Assembly (NCBI RefSeq): GCF_030824455.1
Contig: NZ_JAVBXR010000112.1
Location: 1 to 56,477 of the forward strand
Direction of reading: 5' to 3'
Origin: Desulfobulbus sp.
GTDB taxonomy: Bacteria; Desulfobacterota; Desulfobulbia; Desulfobulbales; Desulfobulbaceae
Length of the DNA stretch: 56,477 bases
Shown here piece after piece: positions 43,212 to 51,199 of the stretch. The notes beneath the pieces are model-generated. The model made no database searches, had not been told where the DNA came from, and saw only the letters and a list, made by a program, of their open reading frames with translations. A program made the position numbers and the translations under genes. The stretch's first letter is position 1; each line of letters opens with the position of its first letter.

Positions 43212-45744
43212 CTTGTTCCCTCCGGGCAATCATCTCCAAAATGGCTTCGTGATAGCTGAGCCCGCTTTTGACCATGGCCTCGATGGCGGCAATCTCGGCG
43301 GGCTTGGAGGTGTAGATGAAATAGTCGTAATCGTTGACCACCAGCCGGGCCACGCCCAGGCCAAAGGGGGTATCGAAAAAGACCTCCGAGTATTTGGGCG
43401 GATTGGATTTGACGCTTTTCAGCAACTGGAGCACGAAGTCGTCATACTCGATCAGCCCCTGCTTGCGGGCCTGGTCGAAATCCGAGGATTCGAGGTAAAT
43501 TTTGAAGGCCGAGTTGCCGTTGATCACCCGGCCCACCTCGCCGAAGCTGTCGAGGTCAAGGATCGACTGGGTGATGATCATGAAGCTACCGTTGTATTTG
43601 CGGGCACGCCGGTACCCCTCGTTGATCACCGGGCCGAGCATGGCGGCCTTGCCCAGAAACTGCCAAGCCTCGTCAAAGATGATCAATCGGGACCGGGACC
43701 GGTCGGAGAGATAGAGATCCTGGGTGACCGCATTGAGCACCAGCAGGGTGACCACGCGGTAGAGGTCCGGCTGGCTCTTGAGGTTTTCCAGTTCAAGGAT
43801 CACAAAGGCATCGCGGTGGATGTCAAAGGTGGAGGGACCGGTGAAAAACTTGCCATGAAATCCGTGACTGGTGAATTCGCGGATGTTGAAGGCCAACTTT
43901 CTGGCCACTTCAGCCAGGGCCGGGTTGTCGCTCATGGAGTCGAAATCCGCTGCCGGCACTTCGGGGAACTTGGCGAGAAACGCATAGACCGTATCGGCAT
44001 CAGCCCCTTGTCCCTTCTGCTGCCAGGCCCAACGGACCGCATTGCGGATCATGTTCAACTCGGTGTCATCGCATTTGTCGGTATCGGAGTTGGAGTAGGC
44101 CATCTGGGCAAAGACGGCGGTGACCGACTTGAGTTCCTCCTCCGGTTCCTGGATGGAGGTGAAGGGGTTGAGGCAGACCGTGGTTCCGGACTGGAAGTCG
44201 AGATAGCGGGCGCCGAGCATGTTGGCGATTTTCTTGTACGAGCCGCCGATGTCGATGATTCGCACCAGGGAGCCGCAGGCGTAGTAGTTGAAGGCCAGAA
44301 AGTTGACCAGAAAGGACTTGCCCGATCCGGTGGTCGCGCAACAGACGGTATTGTGGTTGGGCGCTCCCTTGGCAAAGAAATCCAGGCTGACCAGTTGGCC
44401 CTTGCGGCCGGTGAAGATCAACTTCGGCACTCCACCAGTACCGGCAAAGTCACCCTGGACCGGCAAGAGTGGGGTCACCGAAGGCACCGGGGCAATGAAA
44501 TCCCGCTCCAGGTTGTCGACGTTCCTGCCGGTGGTGTAGAGCCCAAAGGGCAAAGCGGAGAGGAAGAGGATTTTGAGGATGAATGAATCCTGCTGCATGA
44601 CATAGCCGTTATCCTCCCAGATCCTTCTGGCCCGGGTGCAGGACTCGCGGGCTCCTTCCAAATCCCGGTCCCAGACCAGGAGGATGGGGATGATGCGGAC
44701 GAACTTGACCCCGTGCTCCAGGGCGTCGGTGGCTTCCAGATGTTCTTCCTGCTTTCTCCGCAGTAAAGGGGAAAGCGATCCGACCGCCTGCTGATTCAAA
44801 AGCAGGTTGCACTTGGCATGGATCCTGGTCTCCAGACCCTGCTCAAAGAGGATGTTGAGGGTGTAGAGGAAGCCGGTCTTGATCTGATCCATGTCCGAGA
44901 CCAAACCCCAGATGCCGCCAAAGAGCGTATTGGTCTGCAAGGGATCGACCTCGGTGGGGATAACTTTGGGGGTGGTGCAGCAGAAGTAGTTGTCACCCAC
45001 CTGGAGATGGTCACCCGCCTCCCGGACCACGGTGTCAGCATTCAATATCTGTTTGCGCAGAGGGATGGTGTCGTTGTAGCTGGTGAAGTTGTGCTCCGGA
45101 TATTCAGCCGGATAATGGTTGAACAACCGCCGCGCCCATTCAAGCAGGTCACCCGGCTGCAGGGAGCGTGGGGACAGCAAAGCGGCTTTGAGGGTTTCGG
45201 TGAGCTGCCGCTTGATGTCCTGGAGGGGCTTGGCTCTCTCCCGGTCGATGAAGTCCTCGGGGTTTGGCGCCTCAGGCATATCGCCGGGCAACTTGACCGC
45301 GACGAACAGACGGAAGTTGCGCACCGGGATGTTGGAACAGGCAGCCAGGCCGCGCCGTCCCTGCTCCATGAAATCGACGATCTGATCCGTGCTGGTGCGG
45401 ACGATGATGTCCGTCACCATTCTGCTTTCGCGGTAACTGGAGAGGATCGGGGCGATATGGGTATCCGCATGGAGGATCAGTTGGAGCACGCTCCCCTTGG
45501 GCATGCCGGCCCGGAACAAACCCTCTAGTGAGGTCAGGGCCTTAGGACCGGCAAAGGTCAGCGGGGTGCATTCCCAGAGCATACCCAGACTGCAATCCTG
45601 ATTGAGGTAGACATCGAGGTTGTAGTCATAGGCCAGATAGTTCAGGTAGGCCGAGAACGGAGACCGGCTGGTCATCCGCTCAAGATCGGCCTGCTTGAGG
45701 TATGCACCAGGACCAATGCCTAATTTTTCCAGCAGGGCAATCAT
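43201..45744 (-). CDS. traC: Type IV secretion ATPase TraC (VirB4 family)
   Basis: 847 residues. The start at 45744 overlaps the traV stop as ATGA; an upstream in-frame ATG at 45777 is less likely. Walker A TTGSGKS is near residues 469-475 and Walker B RLIIFDEAWQFL near 688, with the GYRRARKYNGSFMIITQSILDL segment after it. The N-terminal TraC_F_IV region is typical. VirB4-like ATPases energise pilus assembly at the inner membrane. This is the only pore-associated ATPase visible; no coupling protein is present in the window. Confidence 0.95.
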   Translation of the reverse strand: MIALLEKLGIGPGAYLKQADLERMTSRSPFSAYLNYLAYDYNLDVYLNQDCSLGMLWECTPLTFAGPKALTSLEGLFRAGMPKGSVLQLILHADTHIAPILSSYRESRMVTDIIVRTSTDQIVDFMEQGRRGLAACSNIPVRNFRLFVAVKLPGDMPEAPNPEDFIDRERAKPLQDIKRQLTETLKAALLSPRSLQPGDLLEWARRLFNHYPAEYPEHNFTSYNDTIPLRKQILNADTVVREAGDHLQVGDNYFCCTTPKVIPTEVDPLQTNTLFGGIWGLVSDMDQIKTGFLYTLNILFEQGLETRIHAKCNLLLNQQAVGSLSPLLRRKQEEHLEATDALEHGVKFVRIIPILLVWDRDLEGARESCTRARRIWEDNGYVMQQDSFILKILFLSALPFGLYTTGRNVDNLERDFIAPVPSVTPLLPVQGDFAGTGGVPKLIFTGRKGQLVSLDFFAKGAPNHNTVCCATTGSGKSFLVNFLAFNYYACGSLVRIIDIGGSYKKIANMLGARYLDFQSGTTVCLNPFTSIQEPEEELKSVTAVFAQMAYSNSDTDKCDDTELNMIRNAVRWAWQQKGQGADADTVYAFLAKFPEVPAADFDSMSDNPALAEVARKLAFNIREFTSHGFHGKFFTGPSTFDIHRDAFVILELENLKSQPDLYRVVTLLVLNAVTQDLYLSDRSRSRLIIFDEAWQFLGKAAMLGPVINEGYRRARKYNGSFMIITQSILDLDSFGEVGRVINGNSAFKIYLESSDFDQARKQGLIEYDDFVLQLLKSVKSNPPKYSEVFFDTPFGLGVARLVVNDYDYFIYTSKPAEIAAIEAMVKSGLSYHEAILEMIARREQDGL

Positions 45745-46151
45745 GGATTCTTCTCGCTGACCTCGGTCAGCACCCACTGGGAGGGTTCAATCTCCAGGTA
45801 GGCGTACCGGGTCATGAACAGTTCGTTGTTTTCTCCTTTGTAGGGCAACAGCAGTACCCGTAGGATCTTCGGCGGGTTGAGCACCGGGGTTTCCGGTGCT
45901 TCCAACAGATCGGCAAGCGCCTTGTAACGGCTGTTCTGGGCCTCGACTTGAGAGGTGTTTGATGCTGCCTCGCTCACTTGACCGTCAGGAAGCCGGGCTT
46001 CCTTGTAAGCGGTCGGCGTATCCAGGCACTTGCCCTCACTGTCCTTGGCCTTGCAGCGGAAGTTTTCCTCATAGGGGTTCACCGCGTCCTTGACCCCGGC
46101 ACAGCCGGAGACGCAGAGGAGAATCAAAATACTGGCGAGCAGTTGCTTCAT
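45741..46151 (-). CDS. traV: Conjugal transfer lipoprotein TraV
   Basis: 136 residues starting at 46151, giving a lipoprotein signal (MKQLLASILILLCVSGCAG, lipidated Cys near residue 17). The short cysteine motif RCKAKDSEGKC following NPYEENF is characteristic of TraV. TraV forms the outer-membrane core of the F-type secretion channel with TraK and TraB. Begins 7 bp after the traB stop and overlaps traC by 4 bp. Confidence 0.9.
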   Translation of the reverse strand: MKQLLASILILLCVSGCAGVKDAVNPYEENFRCKAKDSEGKCLDTPTAYKEARLPDGQVSEAASNTSQVEAQNSRYKALADLLEAPETPVLNPPKILRVLLLPYKGENNELFMTRYAYLEIEPSQWVLTEVSEKNP

Positions 46152-46158
46152 CTCATCC

Positions 46159-47334
46159 TCACTGTTGCGCAAACTCATTGTTCTTGATGTCCCTGATCTC
46201 CAATTCCTTACCCTCGGAGACGATGACCGTAATTTTCTTGGCCGCACCGACCTCGATCACCGGGGTGGTCTGCTTGACCAGATCGAGGTAGAAATCGCTC
46301 ATGGTCTGGGAACCTTGAGAGAGGCCGGCACCCAGAGCGGATTTGCCGACCTGGGCACTGTCGATGGTGGAAGTGGAGCCCAAAGCCGAGGTCGAGGTGG
46401 TGGTGGCCGAGGACTTGAGGGCATCGCCCGCGCCTTCGAACAAACCGGCGACAATGGCCCGGACCGTGGCCGCGCCCATGCGCGAGACCACTCGGCCGGA
46501 AAGCCCGACCTTGGAATCCGCATCGGTAACAAAGCCCTTGACCTGGGCATCAATGACCGCCTTGCCCTCGTTGCTTAAGCAGGAGAGCGAGACCAGGCGC
46601 ACATCAGCCCGTTCCTTGTCGAGCCGGCCCACCGCCTCGGCAACCACAAAACAGCCGGAGAGTTCGGCTTTGACGTCATTGGGCAGGACCGCCGGGGTCT
46701 TGATCCGCAGCAGTAGTGGTTCCGGGCTGTTCTTGCTAGTGCCCGAAGTGGCGGCGTCAAAGCCGGTCAGCAGGTTGGCCTCCATGAACGATGGCGGCAG
46801 GTACACGGTGCGGCCCTTCTTCTTAGCATCACTCTTGGGCAGGCTATCGTTCTTGACCACGGTGATCTTGCCAACCCGCTTCTTGTCCTTCTGGCCCCCG
46901 GCGGGTGCGATATGTGGATTCTCCTCAGCTCCGGCCACCGGTTGCTGAAGGGGCGGCGGGAAGGCGGCCTTGCCACGTTCGATCTCACCGGCTTCGGGTA
47001 TTTTGGGCAGCTCTTTTTCCTGAGCAGGTTTTTGATTGCTCCTTTCAGTCGCTTCCAAGTCCTTCCGGCCCCGCTCCAGTTCCCGCTGCATGGTGGAGAC
47101 ATGCCCTTCAAGCTCTTCCAGCTTGCGGCGGTACTCGCGGACAATGGTCTTCTCCATCAGATCCGGATCAAGCCGGGTATCCTGGCCGCGTTCGCCACTC
47201 TGCCCTAGTTCATGAGTAGATCGGGAGTTGTAGCCGGTCACCACGATCACCAGGAGGAGAGCCCCCATCAGCGACCAGATAACAATCTTCTTACGTGCCG
47301 GTGTGAGCCGATTGAACCGTTCCTTGATTTTCAT
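46159..47334 (-). CDS. traB: Conjugal transfer pilus assembly protein TraB (VirB10-like)
   Basis: 391 residues. One N-terminal membrane helix (KKIVIWSLMGALLLVIVVTGY), a coiled-coil (EKTIVREYRRKLEELEGHVSTMQRELERGRK), a Pro-rich linker, then the VirB10/TraB beta-barrel domain (VYLPPSFMEANLLTGFDA, LSGCFVVAEAVGRL, GLSGRVVSRMG). It spans the envelope between the inner membrane and the TraV/TraK core. It overlaps traK by 4 bp. Confidence 0.94.
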   Translation of the reverse strand: MKIKERFNRLTPARKKIVIWSLMGALLLVIVVTGYNSRSTHELGQSGERGQDTRLDPDLMEKTIVREYRRKLEELEGHVSTMQRELERGRKDLEATERSNQKPAQEKELPKIPEAGEIERGKAAFPPPLQQPVAGAEENPHIAPAGGQKDKKRVGKITVVKNDSLPKSDAKKKGRTVYLPPSFMEANLLTGFDAATSGTSKNSPEPLLLRIKTPAVLPNDVKAELSGCFVVAEAVGRLDKERADVRLVSLSCLSNEGKAVIDAQVKGFVTDADSKVGLSGRVVSRMGAATVRAIVAGLFEGAGDALKSSATTTSTSALGSTSTIDSAQVGKSALGAGLSQGSQTMSDFYLDLVKQTTPVIEVGAAKKITVIVSEGKELEIRDIKNNEFAQQ

Positions 47335-48101
47335 GGCTCTGCTCCGGTATCGAGGGTGGTCATGGTTGCTGTCAGCAAATCCTTGCGTTCCACCACAAAG
47401 ATCCGGGTTGACTGCTTGGGCTTGAGGTTGTGCTGCTCAATGGCCACTGCTAGAATCGGGTTGCCGACAGCGGCGGTAAGGAAGGTCTTCTCGCCCAGTT
47501 CCAAATCACTGGCCGACCGGGAGGTCGCCTTGAAGGACTTGAGCCGCAGGCCAACGCCTTCGATCTCGACCACCTGCTGCCGGACCAGATGAAGGTCCGG
47601 GCAGAGGTGAACCGGCGCCGCCTTGTCGATCACCTGATAACTGGAGGGAAAGACTCCGTCGTAAGCTTCCTTGATGAGTTGCAGGGCCTGCTTCTCCAGG
47701 GGCATGTTCTTGTAGCGGGCGATGTTCTTCTCCACGGTCTCGCTCTTGGGTAGGGCAAGCCGGACCGTGACCGCATTGATCTCTGCCGGGGCGCCGATGA
47801 TGGTGTAGACCGAATTGTTGCAGACCGCATAGATCTCACTGGGCTCCTTGCTGTACTTGAGCTTGCCTCCCACCTCTTCAGCGGTGAACTTGACAAAGGC
47901 ATTGTTGCCAGAGAAGTGGCCGGTCAGCCCTTTCTCTTCAGAGAAGATCAGATCACTCATCTGTCCCGGACAGACGATGCGGTTGATCTCCTTAGCCGAG
48001 AGCTCCACCATGGTGGGTACCTCAGCGGGAACGCCCTCGCCTGCCACAGCAGGACCAGCAGTCAGCACAAGGCAGCATGCTGAAAGGAATACTCTCTTCA
48101 T
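47331..48101 (-). CDS. traK: Conjugal transfer protein TraK (VirB9-like secretin)
   Basis: 256 residues with a signal peptide (MKRVFLSACCLVLTAGPAVA). It shows the TraK pattern of an N-terminal beta domain (INRIVCPGQMSDLIFSEEKGLTGHFSGNNAFVKF) and a C-terminal part rich in strands (VEIEGVGLRLKSFKATSRSASDLEL). Together with TraV and TraB it forms the outer core complex. It overlaps both neighbours by 4 bp. Confidence 0.9.
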   Translation of the reverse strand: MKRVFLSACCLVLTAGPAVAGEGVPAEVPTMVELSAKEINRIVCPGQMSDLIFSEEKGLTGHFSGNNAFVKFTAEEVGGKLKYSKEPSEIYAVCNNSVYTIIGAPAEINAVTVRLALPKSETVEKNIARYKNMPLEKQALQLIKEAYDGVFPSSYQVIDKAAPVHLCPDLHLVRQQVVEIEGVGLRLKSFKATSRSASDLELGEKTFLTAAVGNPILAVAIEQHNLKPKQSTRIFVVERKDLLTATMTTLDTGAEP

Positions 48102-48673
48102 TTGTCGCTCCTCTCTTCTCCGGATTTTTCCTTCTCCTTGAAGGCCAGCAGGGAAAAACGACCATCACGGATCTGGTAGTCGAGGAAATAGGTCCGGGTG
48201 GTGTTCTCCAGCCGGGTATTGCCGGTGTACTGCTTCAAATCACCGAACACTTCGAGGCGATTGTCCTTCATGGTCAGGGTCTGCGGATAGAAGACCGAAC
48301 TGACCTGCGACTCCTCGATCCGCCCTGCCAGGGAGTACCAGAGGGTGGAGGCCTCGGGGTAGGACTCGGGGGAGTAGTAGACCAGTAGCTCGTTGAACTG
48401 CTTGCGTGCCGTGCTGGGAGAATAGGTGGTGGCCAGGGAGATGATCCTTCGGCCGATGTCCTGAATGTAGGCCTCGGTTGGCTTGCCCTGAACAAACTCC
48501 ACCGTGCCGGTCATCTGTGGCGGAATGAGAATCACCTTCTGGTAGCGCACCGCCCGATAGGTCATGAAGGAGGTAAACACCAGGCAGACCGCCAGCACGA
48601 TCACCACAAACTGGAGCAAGCGGTTGCGGGCAAAGAGGTTGCTGCTCTGTTGCACATAGGTGTTGAGCTTCAC
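48098..48673 (-). CDS. traE: Conjugal transfer protein TraE (VirB5/VirB8-like)
   Basis: 191 residues. A short cytoplasmic start is followed by a membrane helix (RLLQFVVIVLAVCLVFTSFMTYRAVRY) and a periplasmic domain (VILIPPQMTGTVEFVQGKPTEAYIQDIGRRIISLATTYSP), typical of TraE. It is part of the inner-membrane platform for pilus assembly. ATGA overlaps with traL and traK show tight coupling. Confidence 0.92.
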   Translation of the reverse strand: MKLNTYVQQSSNLFARNRLLQFVVIVLAVCLVFTSFMTYRAVRYQKVILIPPQMTGTVEFVQGKPTEAYIQDIGRRIISLATTYSPSTARKQFNELLVYYSPESYPEASTLWYSLAGRIEESQVSSVFYPQTLTMKDNRLEVFGDLKQYTGNTRLENTTRTYFLDYQIRDGRFSLLAFKEKEKSGEERSDK

Positions 48674-48945
48674 TCGTGGAACTCCTGTTCAAAGTAGCCG
48701 GGGTAGTTTTTCATCTGCAGCAAGGCACAGGCATAGAGCAGGTGTTTGAGAAATCCCCTGGGTTTGCTCCTCTTGGTGCGGATGTAGCCGTACTGGACGC
48801 CGACAAAGACGATCCAGGCCAGACCGCCGTAAATCAGGGCAACGGTGAGGGTGAACAGAAAAATGGCCAGCTCATCGACCTCAAACCACAGCACCTGGAA
48901 GGGTCGGGACAGATACTGGGGGAATTTGCGGGATGAACTGGCCAT
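48670..48945 (-). CDS. traL: Type IV conjugative transfer system protein TraL (VirB3-like)
   Basis: 91 residues with the family start FPQYLSRPFQVLWFEVDELAIFLFTLTVALIYGG and two closely spaced hydrophobic segments, then a basic tail (YIRTKRSKPRGFLKHLLYACALLQMKNYPG). TraL is a small inner-membrane protein of the F-type pore. It starts 7 bp after the pilin gene and overlaps traE by 4 bp. Confidence 0.9.
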   Translation of the reverse strand: MASSSRKFPQYLSRPFQVLWFEVDELAIFLFTLTVALIYGGLAWIVFVGVQYGYIRTKRSKPRGFLKHLLYACALLQMKNYPGYFEQEFHE

Positions 48946-48952
48946 GTTCCCC

Positions 48953-49276
48953 TCAGCAGATCAAGGCGCCGATGGTCTCGACTACGGTGTTGGCCCGGAG
49001 CAGGAAAGCTCCGCCCAGAACCACGCCGGCCGCCGGCAGGATCATCTGCCGGATAGCCAGGATCGCGGCCACGCACATGCAGGCCACTCCGCCGGTGAAG
49101 CCTACCGGACCAAGCAGGATCTGGTTGACGCCGATATCGTACAGGTCATAGGCAAAGGAGCCTGTGGCTGGTACGGTCATGGCCAGGCTGTTGCCCGCCT
49201 TGAGTAGGGAGAACAGCACAGCGGCCATCCAGGTTGCCATGTGCAAACGTTTACGGAAGTGTTGCAGTCGGTTCAT
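48953..49276 (-). CDS. traA: Pilin-like protein (TraA/VirB2 type), first gene of the tra operon
   Basis: 107 residues from the ATG at 49276. A long leader with a hydrophobic core (MATWMAAVLFSLLKAGNSLAM) is followed by two hydrophobic helices (IGVNQILLGPVGFTGGVACMCVAAILAI and MILPAAGVVLGGAFLLRANTVVETIGALI) as in F-like pilins. Size and first position before traL support the pilin assignment. Three cysteines in the mature part are unusual for F pilin. The S26 peptidase later in the operon could process it. Confidence 0.78.
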   Translation of the reverse strand: MNRLQHFRKRLHMATWMAAVLFSLLKAGNSLAMTVPATGSFAYDLYDIGVNQILLGPVGFTGGVACMCVAAILAIRQMILPAAGVVLGGAFLLRANTVVETIGALIC

Positions 49277-49325
49277 CTCGGTCTCCTCCAAAGAGATTTT
49301 TTGAAATATCTGCCATTCTGGCAGG

Positions 49326-49847
49326 TTATGGTTGGGTAAGAGCGAGTTCGACTCGCCGGTTGTTGGCCAAGTCAGTTTCAGGTATGGGTTGCTGCGATCC
49401 CATGACCGTTACTTCGGAGACGGTGTAGCCATGGGCACGGAGCACTGCTGCCACCTGTTCCGCGCGTTCTCGGGAGAGAACGCGGTTGCGTTCTTCCGCG
49501 CCCAATGAACAGGTATGACCAGTGACGATCAACCCGATCCCCGGAGCGATGGCGCAGCGAGCCATGGCTACCAGCATATCGGCCTGTTCGGTCTCCGACA
49601 GCTCGGCGCTGCCGAGTTGGAAATGCACTACTGGAAGCGCACAGCCAACAATGGAGCTTGCTCCTCGTTCGCCGCAGGCAGGCTGGCGAAGACTGGTCGT
49701 ACCGGTGAGGACAAAGGTCTCCCGGTAAGTCAAGCGCACAGTCTCGCTCAACAGGGACAAACGTTCCTGGCGAATCTCCCTGGCCATAAGCAGCGATCCG
49801 TTTAGGAGCAGGCCAAAGGCCAGTATGCAGATCAGGTGACGGTTCAT
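49326..49847 (-). CDS. OmpA-family peptidoglycan-associated protein
   Basis: 173 residues with a signal peptide (MNRHLICILAFGLLLNGSLLMA). The C-terminal OmpA/MotB domain is clear: VVHFQLGSAELSETEQADML, then LIVTGHTCSLGAEERNRVLSRERAEQVAAVLRAHG and NNRRVELAL. Two cysteine residues flank the linker. It lies 50 bp upstream of the pilin gene on the same strand and may anchor the transfer apparatus to peptidoglycan. Confidence 0.85.
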   Translation of the reverse strand: MNRHLICILAFGLLLNGSLLMAREIRQERLSLLSETVRLTYRETFVLTGTTSLRQPACGERGASSIVGCALPVVHFQLGSAELSETEQADMLVAMARCAIAPGIGLIVTGHTCSLGAEERNRVLSRERAEQVAAVLRAHGYTVSEVTVMGSQQPIPETDLANNRRVELALTQP

Positions 49848-49950
49848 GGTTTCCTCACTCTCTTATTTCCGGGGTGGTGACCTGATTTTTGATTCTTTCG
49901 TTGCCGAGCCACTTGGATGGGTTTTGGTAATCGCCAAGAAACGTTGTTTC

Positions 49951-50412
49951 TTACTTCTTAGTTTGTGCTTTGTAAGAGATCGTCCCGTTCCTTTTTTTCT
50001 TTTCCCGATGCCTGGCGACCTGCGCTTGGGTGCGAATTTTTCGTATGCGGTTGATCTGTTTTCGGGTCATCTCGAACCGGAAGGTGATCTGGATTTCTTC
50101 GATGACTTGCGTCAGGGACAAACGGCTCTCTGGTTCCTGATTAAAGTAACGGGAGTAGGCGTAGCGTTCCCATTTCGAGTTGAGGGCCACGGTTCGTATG
50201 AATCGTTCCCTGGTATGCAGTGACATTCGATTGAGTTGTGCACGCAGCACGGCCCTGTTGCCCCAGATCTGCTCCACCAGATGCAGGCCGATCAGGTCTT
50301 CCTGGGTGAGCGGATCCCGGATGATCTCCTCACGCTCCATCAGCAGCAGGATTGTCCTGGGGATGGGGGATTGATGGGCATAATCGGTGATTGTTTGGGA
50401 ATGGTCGTTCAT
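49951..50412 (-). CDS. Hypothetical basic regulator-like protein (153 aa)
   Basis: The start at 50412 is coupled to the stop of the preceding sigma-like gene (TGATG). The protein is helical and ends in a strongly basic tail (RIRKIRTQAQVARHREKKKRNG). A central segment (LSLTQVIEEIQITFRFEMTRKQINRIRKI) could be a helix-turn-helix. No family recognised. Its tight coupling to a sigma-factor-like gene upstream of the pilus operon suggests the two act together in controlling transfer, which is inference. Confidence 0.6.
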   Translation of the reverse strand: MNDHSQTITDYAHQSPIPRTILLLMEREEIIRDPLTQEDLIGLHLVEQIWGNRAVLRAQLNRMSLHTRERFIRTVALNSKWERYAYSRYFNQEPESRLSLTQVIEEIQITFRFEMTRKQINRIRKIRTQAQVARHREKKKRNGTISYKAQTKK

Positions 50413-50945
50413 CAGTTGTCCTCGGTGAGTTGAAGGAGGGTGTTGTGGAGAAGACGGCAGACCTGCCGTCGGCTTACTCTGAAGTGCTGGGCCACCTCCA
50501 GGGTGGTCACTGGCAACTCTTGCTGGAGGATCCAGGCGCAGACCTCCCGTTTTCGACCTTTGATCCCCTGGAGGGCTTCTTTGATCTCCCCAAGGCATGG
50601 TTCAAAATGATCGTCTGTTTCCTCTTGGAGTGCAGGACAAGGCAGGATGTCATGCGGCATGTGAACCGGTTGGACACCAGCGGCCATTTTGAGGCAGTGG
50701 GTTTTGAAGATGACGCGAAAGAAAGGCGTCAGCTTCTGAGGGGAGTTTTTCTTCCGCGCCACGATCAGTGCTTGTGCAGCCGCCATGATGGCCTCTTGGA
50801 ACAGGTCGTCCTCATCTGCTGCCATGTATGGGAGATAGGGGTTCGCGACCCAGTGGACAACGTGCATGTGGAAGCGGACCCATTCCATGGCGGTGAGCCA
50901 GATTTCATGGTCGGTGGTTGACTGGATGGCGCTTGGAGCTGTCAT
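50412..50945 (-). CDS. Sigma-70-like regulator of the mobile element
   Basis: 177 residues. Residues about 35-75 (YLPYMAADEDDLFQEAIMAAAQALIVA) resemble sigma region 2, and the C terminus (REVCAWILQQELPVTTLEVAQHFRVSRRQVCRLLHNTLLQL) resembles region 4 helix-turn-helix. Proteins of this type on conjugative elements can be transcription activators. It is next to the origin and in line with the tra genes, so it may switch on pilus expression. Overall similarity is modest, so 'sigma-like' is the most I would claim. Confidence 0.65.
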   Translation of the reverse strand: MTAPSAIQSTTDHEIWLTAMEWVRFHMHVVHWVANPYLPYMAADEDDLFQEAIMAAAQALIVARKKNSPQKLTPFFRVIFKTHCLKMAAGVQPVHMPHDILPCPALQEETDDHFEPCLGEIKEALQGIKGRKREVCAWILQQELPVTTLEVAQHFRVSRRQVCRLLHNTLLQLTEDN

Positions 50946-50969
50946 GTGAGATGGTGGGTGGTCCGCCCT

Positions 50970-51021
50970 TCTTTTAAGATTAAAAAAAGATTAAAGATGA
51001 TTAGAGGGGTCGGACCCCTCA
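50970..51021 (-). other. AT-rich stretch and 7-bp hairpin beside the iterons (origin unwinding region candidate)
   Basis: Positions 50970-51004 are A/T-dominated with a repeated AAGATTAAA, directly beside the iteron array. GAGGGGT-CGG-ACCCCTC at 51005-51021 forms a perfect 7-bp hairpin. AT-rich repeats next to iterons are the usual melting region of iteron plasmids. On the minus strand the hairpin followed by T-rich sequence could also terminate the initiator transcript. Confidence 0.5.
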
Positions 51022-51072
51022 GGAAAAATCTAGTTTTTGCAGCAAGTTGGAGGATCAAAAAATTGAGCAGTC

Positions 51073-51197
51073 GTGAGTGTAATGCCCACAAAACGTGAGT
51101 GTAATGCCCCCGTTTTTGTGAGTGTAATGCCCCCCGGTGTGAGTGCTATGCCCCATGCTTGTGAGTGCTATGCCCCCGAAGTGTGAGTGCTGTGCCC
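51073..51197 (+). repeat. Six direct repeats (iterons) of a plasmid origin, oriV
   Basis: Six copies of the 15-mer GTGAGTGYWRTGCCC begin at 51073, 51095, 51118, 51139, 51161 and 51183, spaced 21-23 bp, about two helical turns. The first three read GTGAGTGTAATGCCC, the next two GTGAGTGCTATGCCC and the last GTGAGTGCTGTGCCC. This same-face spacing is the signature of replication-initiator binding. The array is immediately downstream of a TrfA-like initiator gene. Confidence 0.92.
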
Positions 51198-51199
51198 CA

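Noticed and set aside
43165..44586. A 473-residue plus-strand frame inside traC
   Set aside because: Antisense to the VirB4-type ATPase motifs; composition typical of a shadow frame.
51073..51197. CRISPR array interpretation of the six direct repeats
   Set aside because: Repeat 15 bp and spacer only 6-8 bp, no cas genes; spacing and adjacency to a TrfA-like initiator identify iterons.
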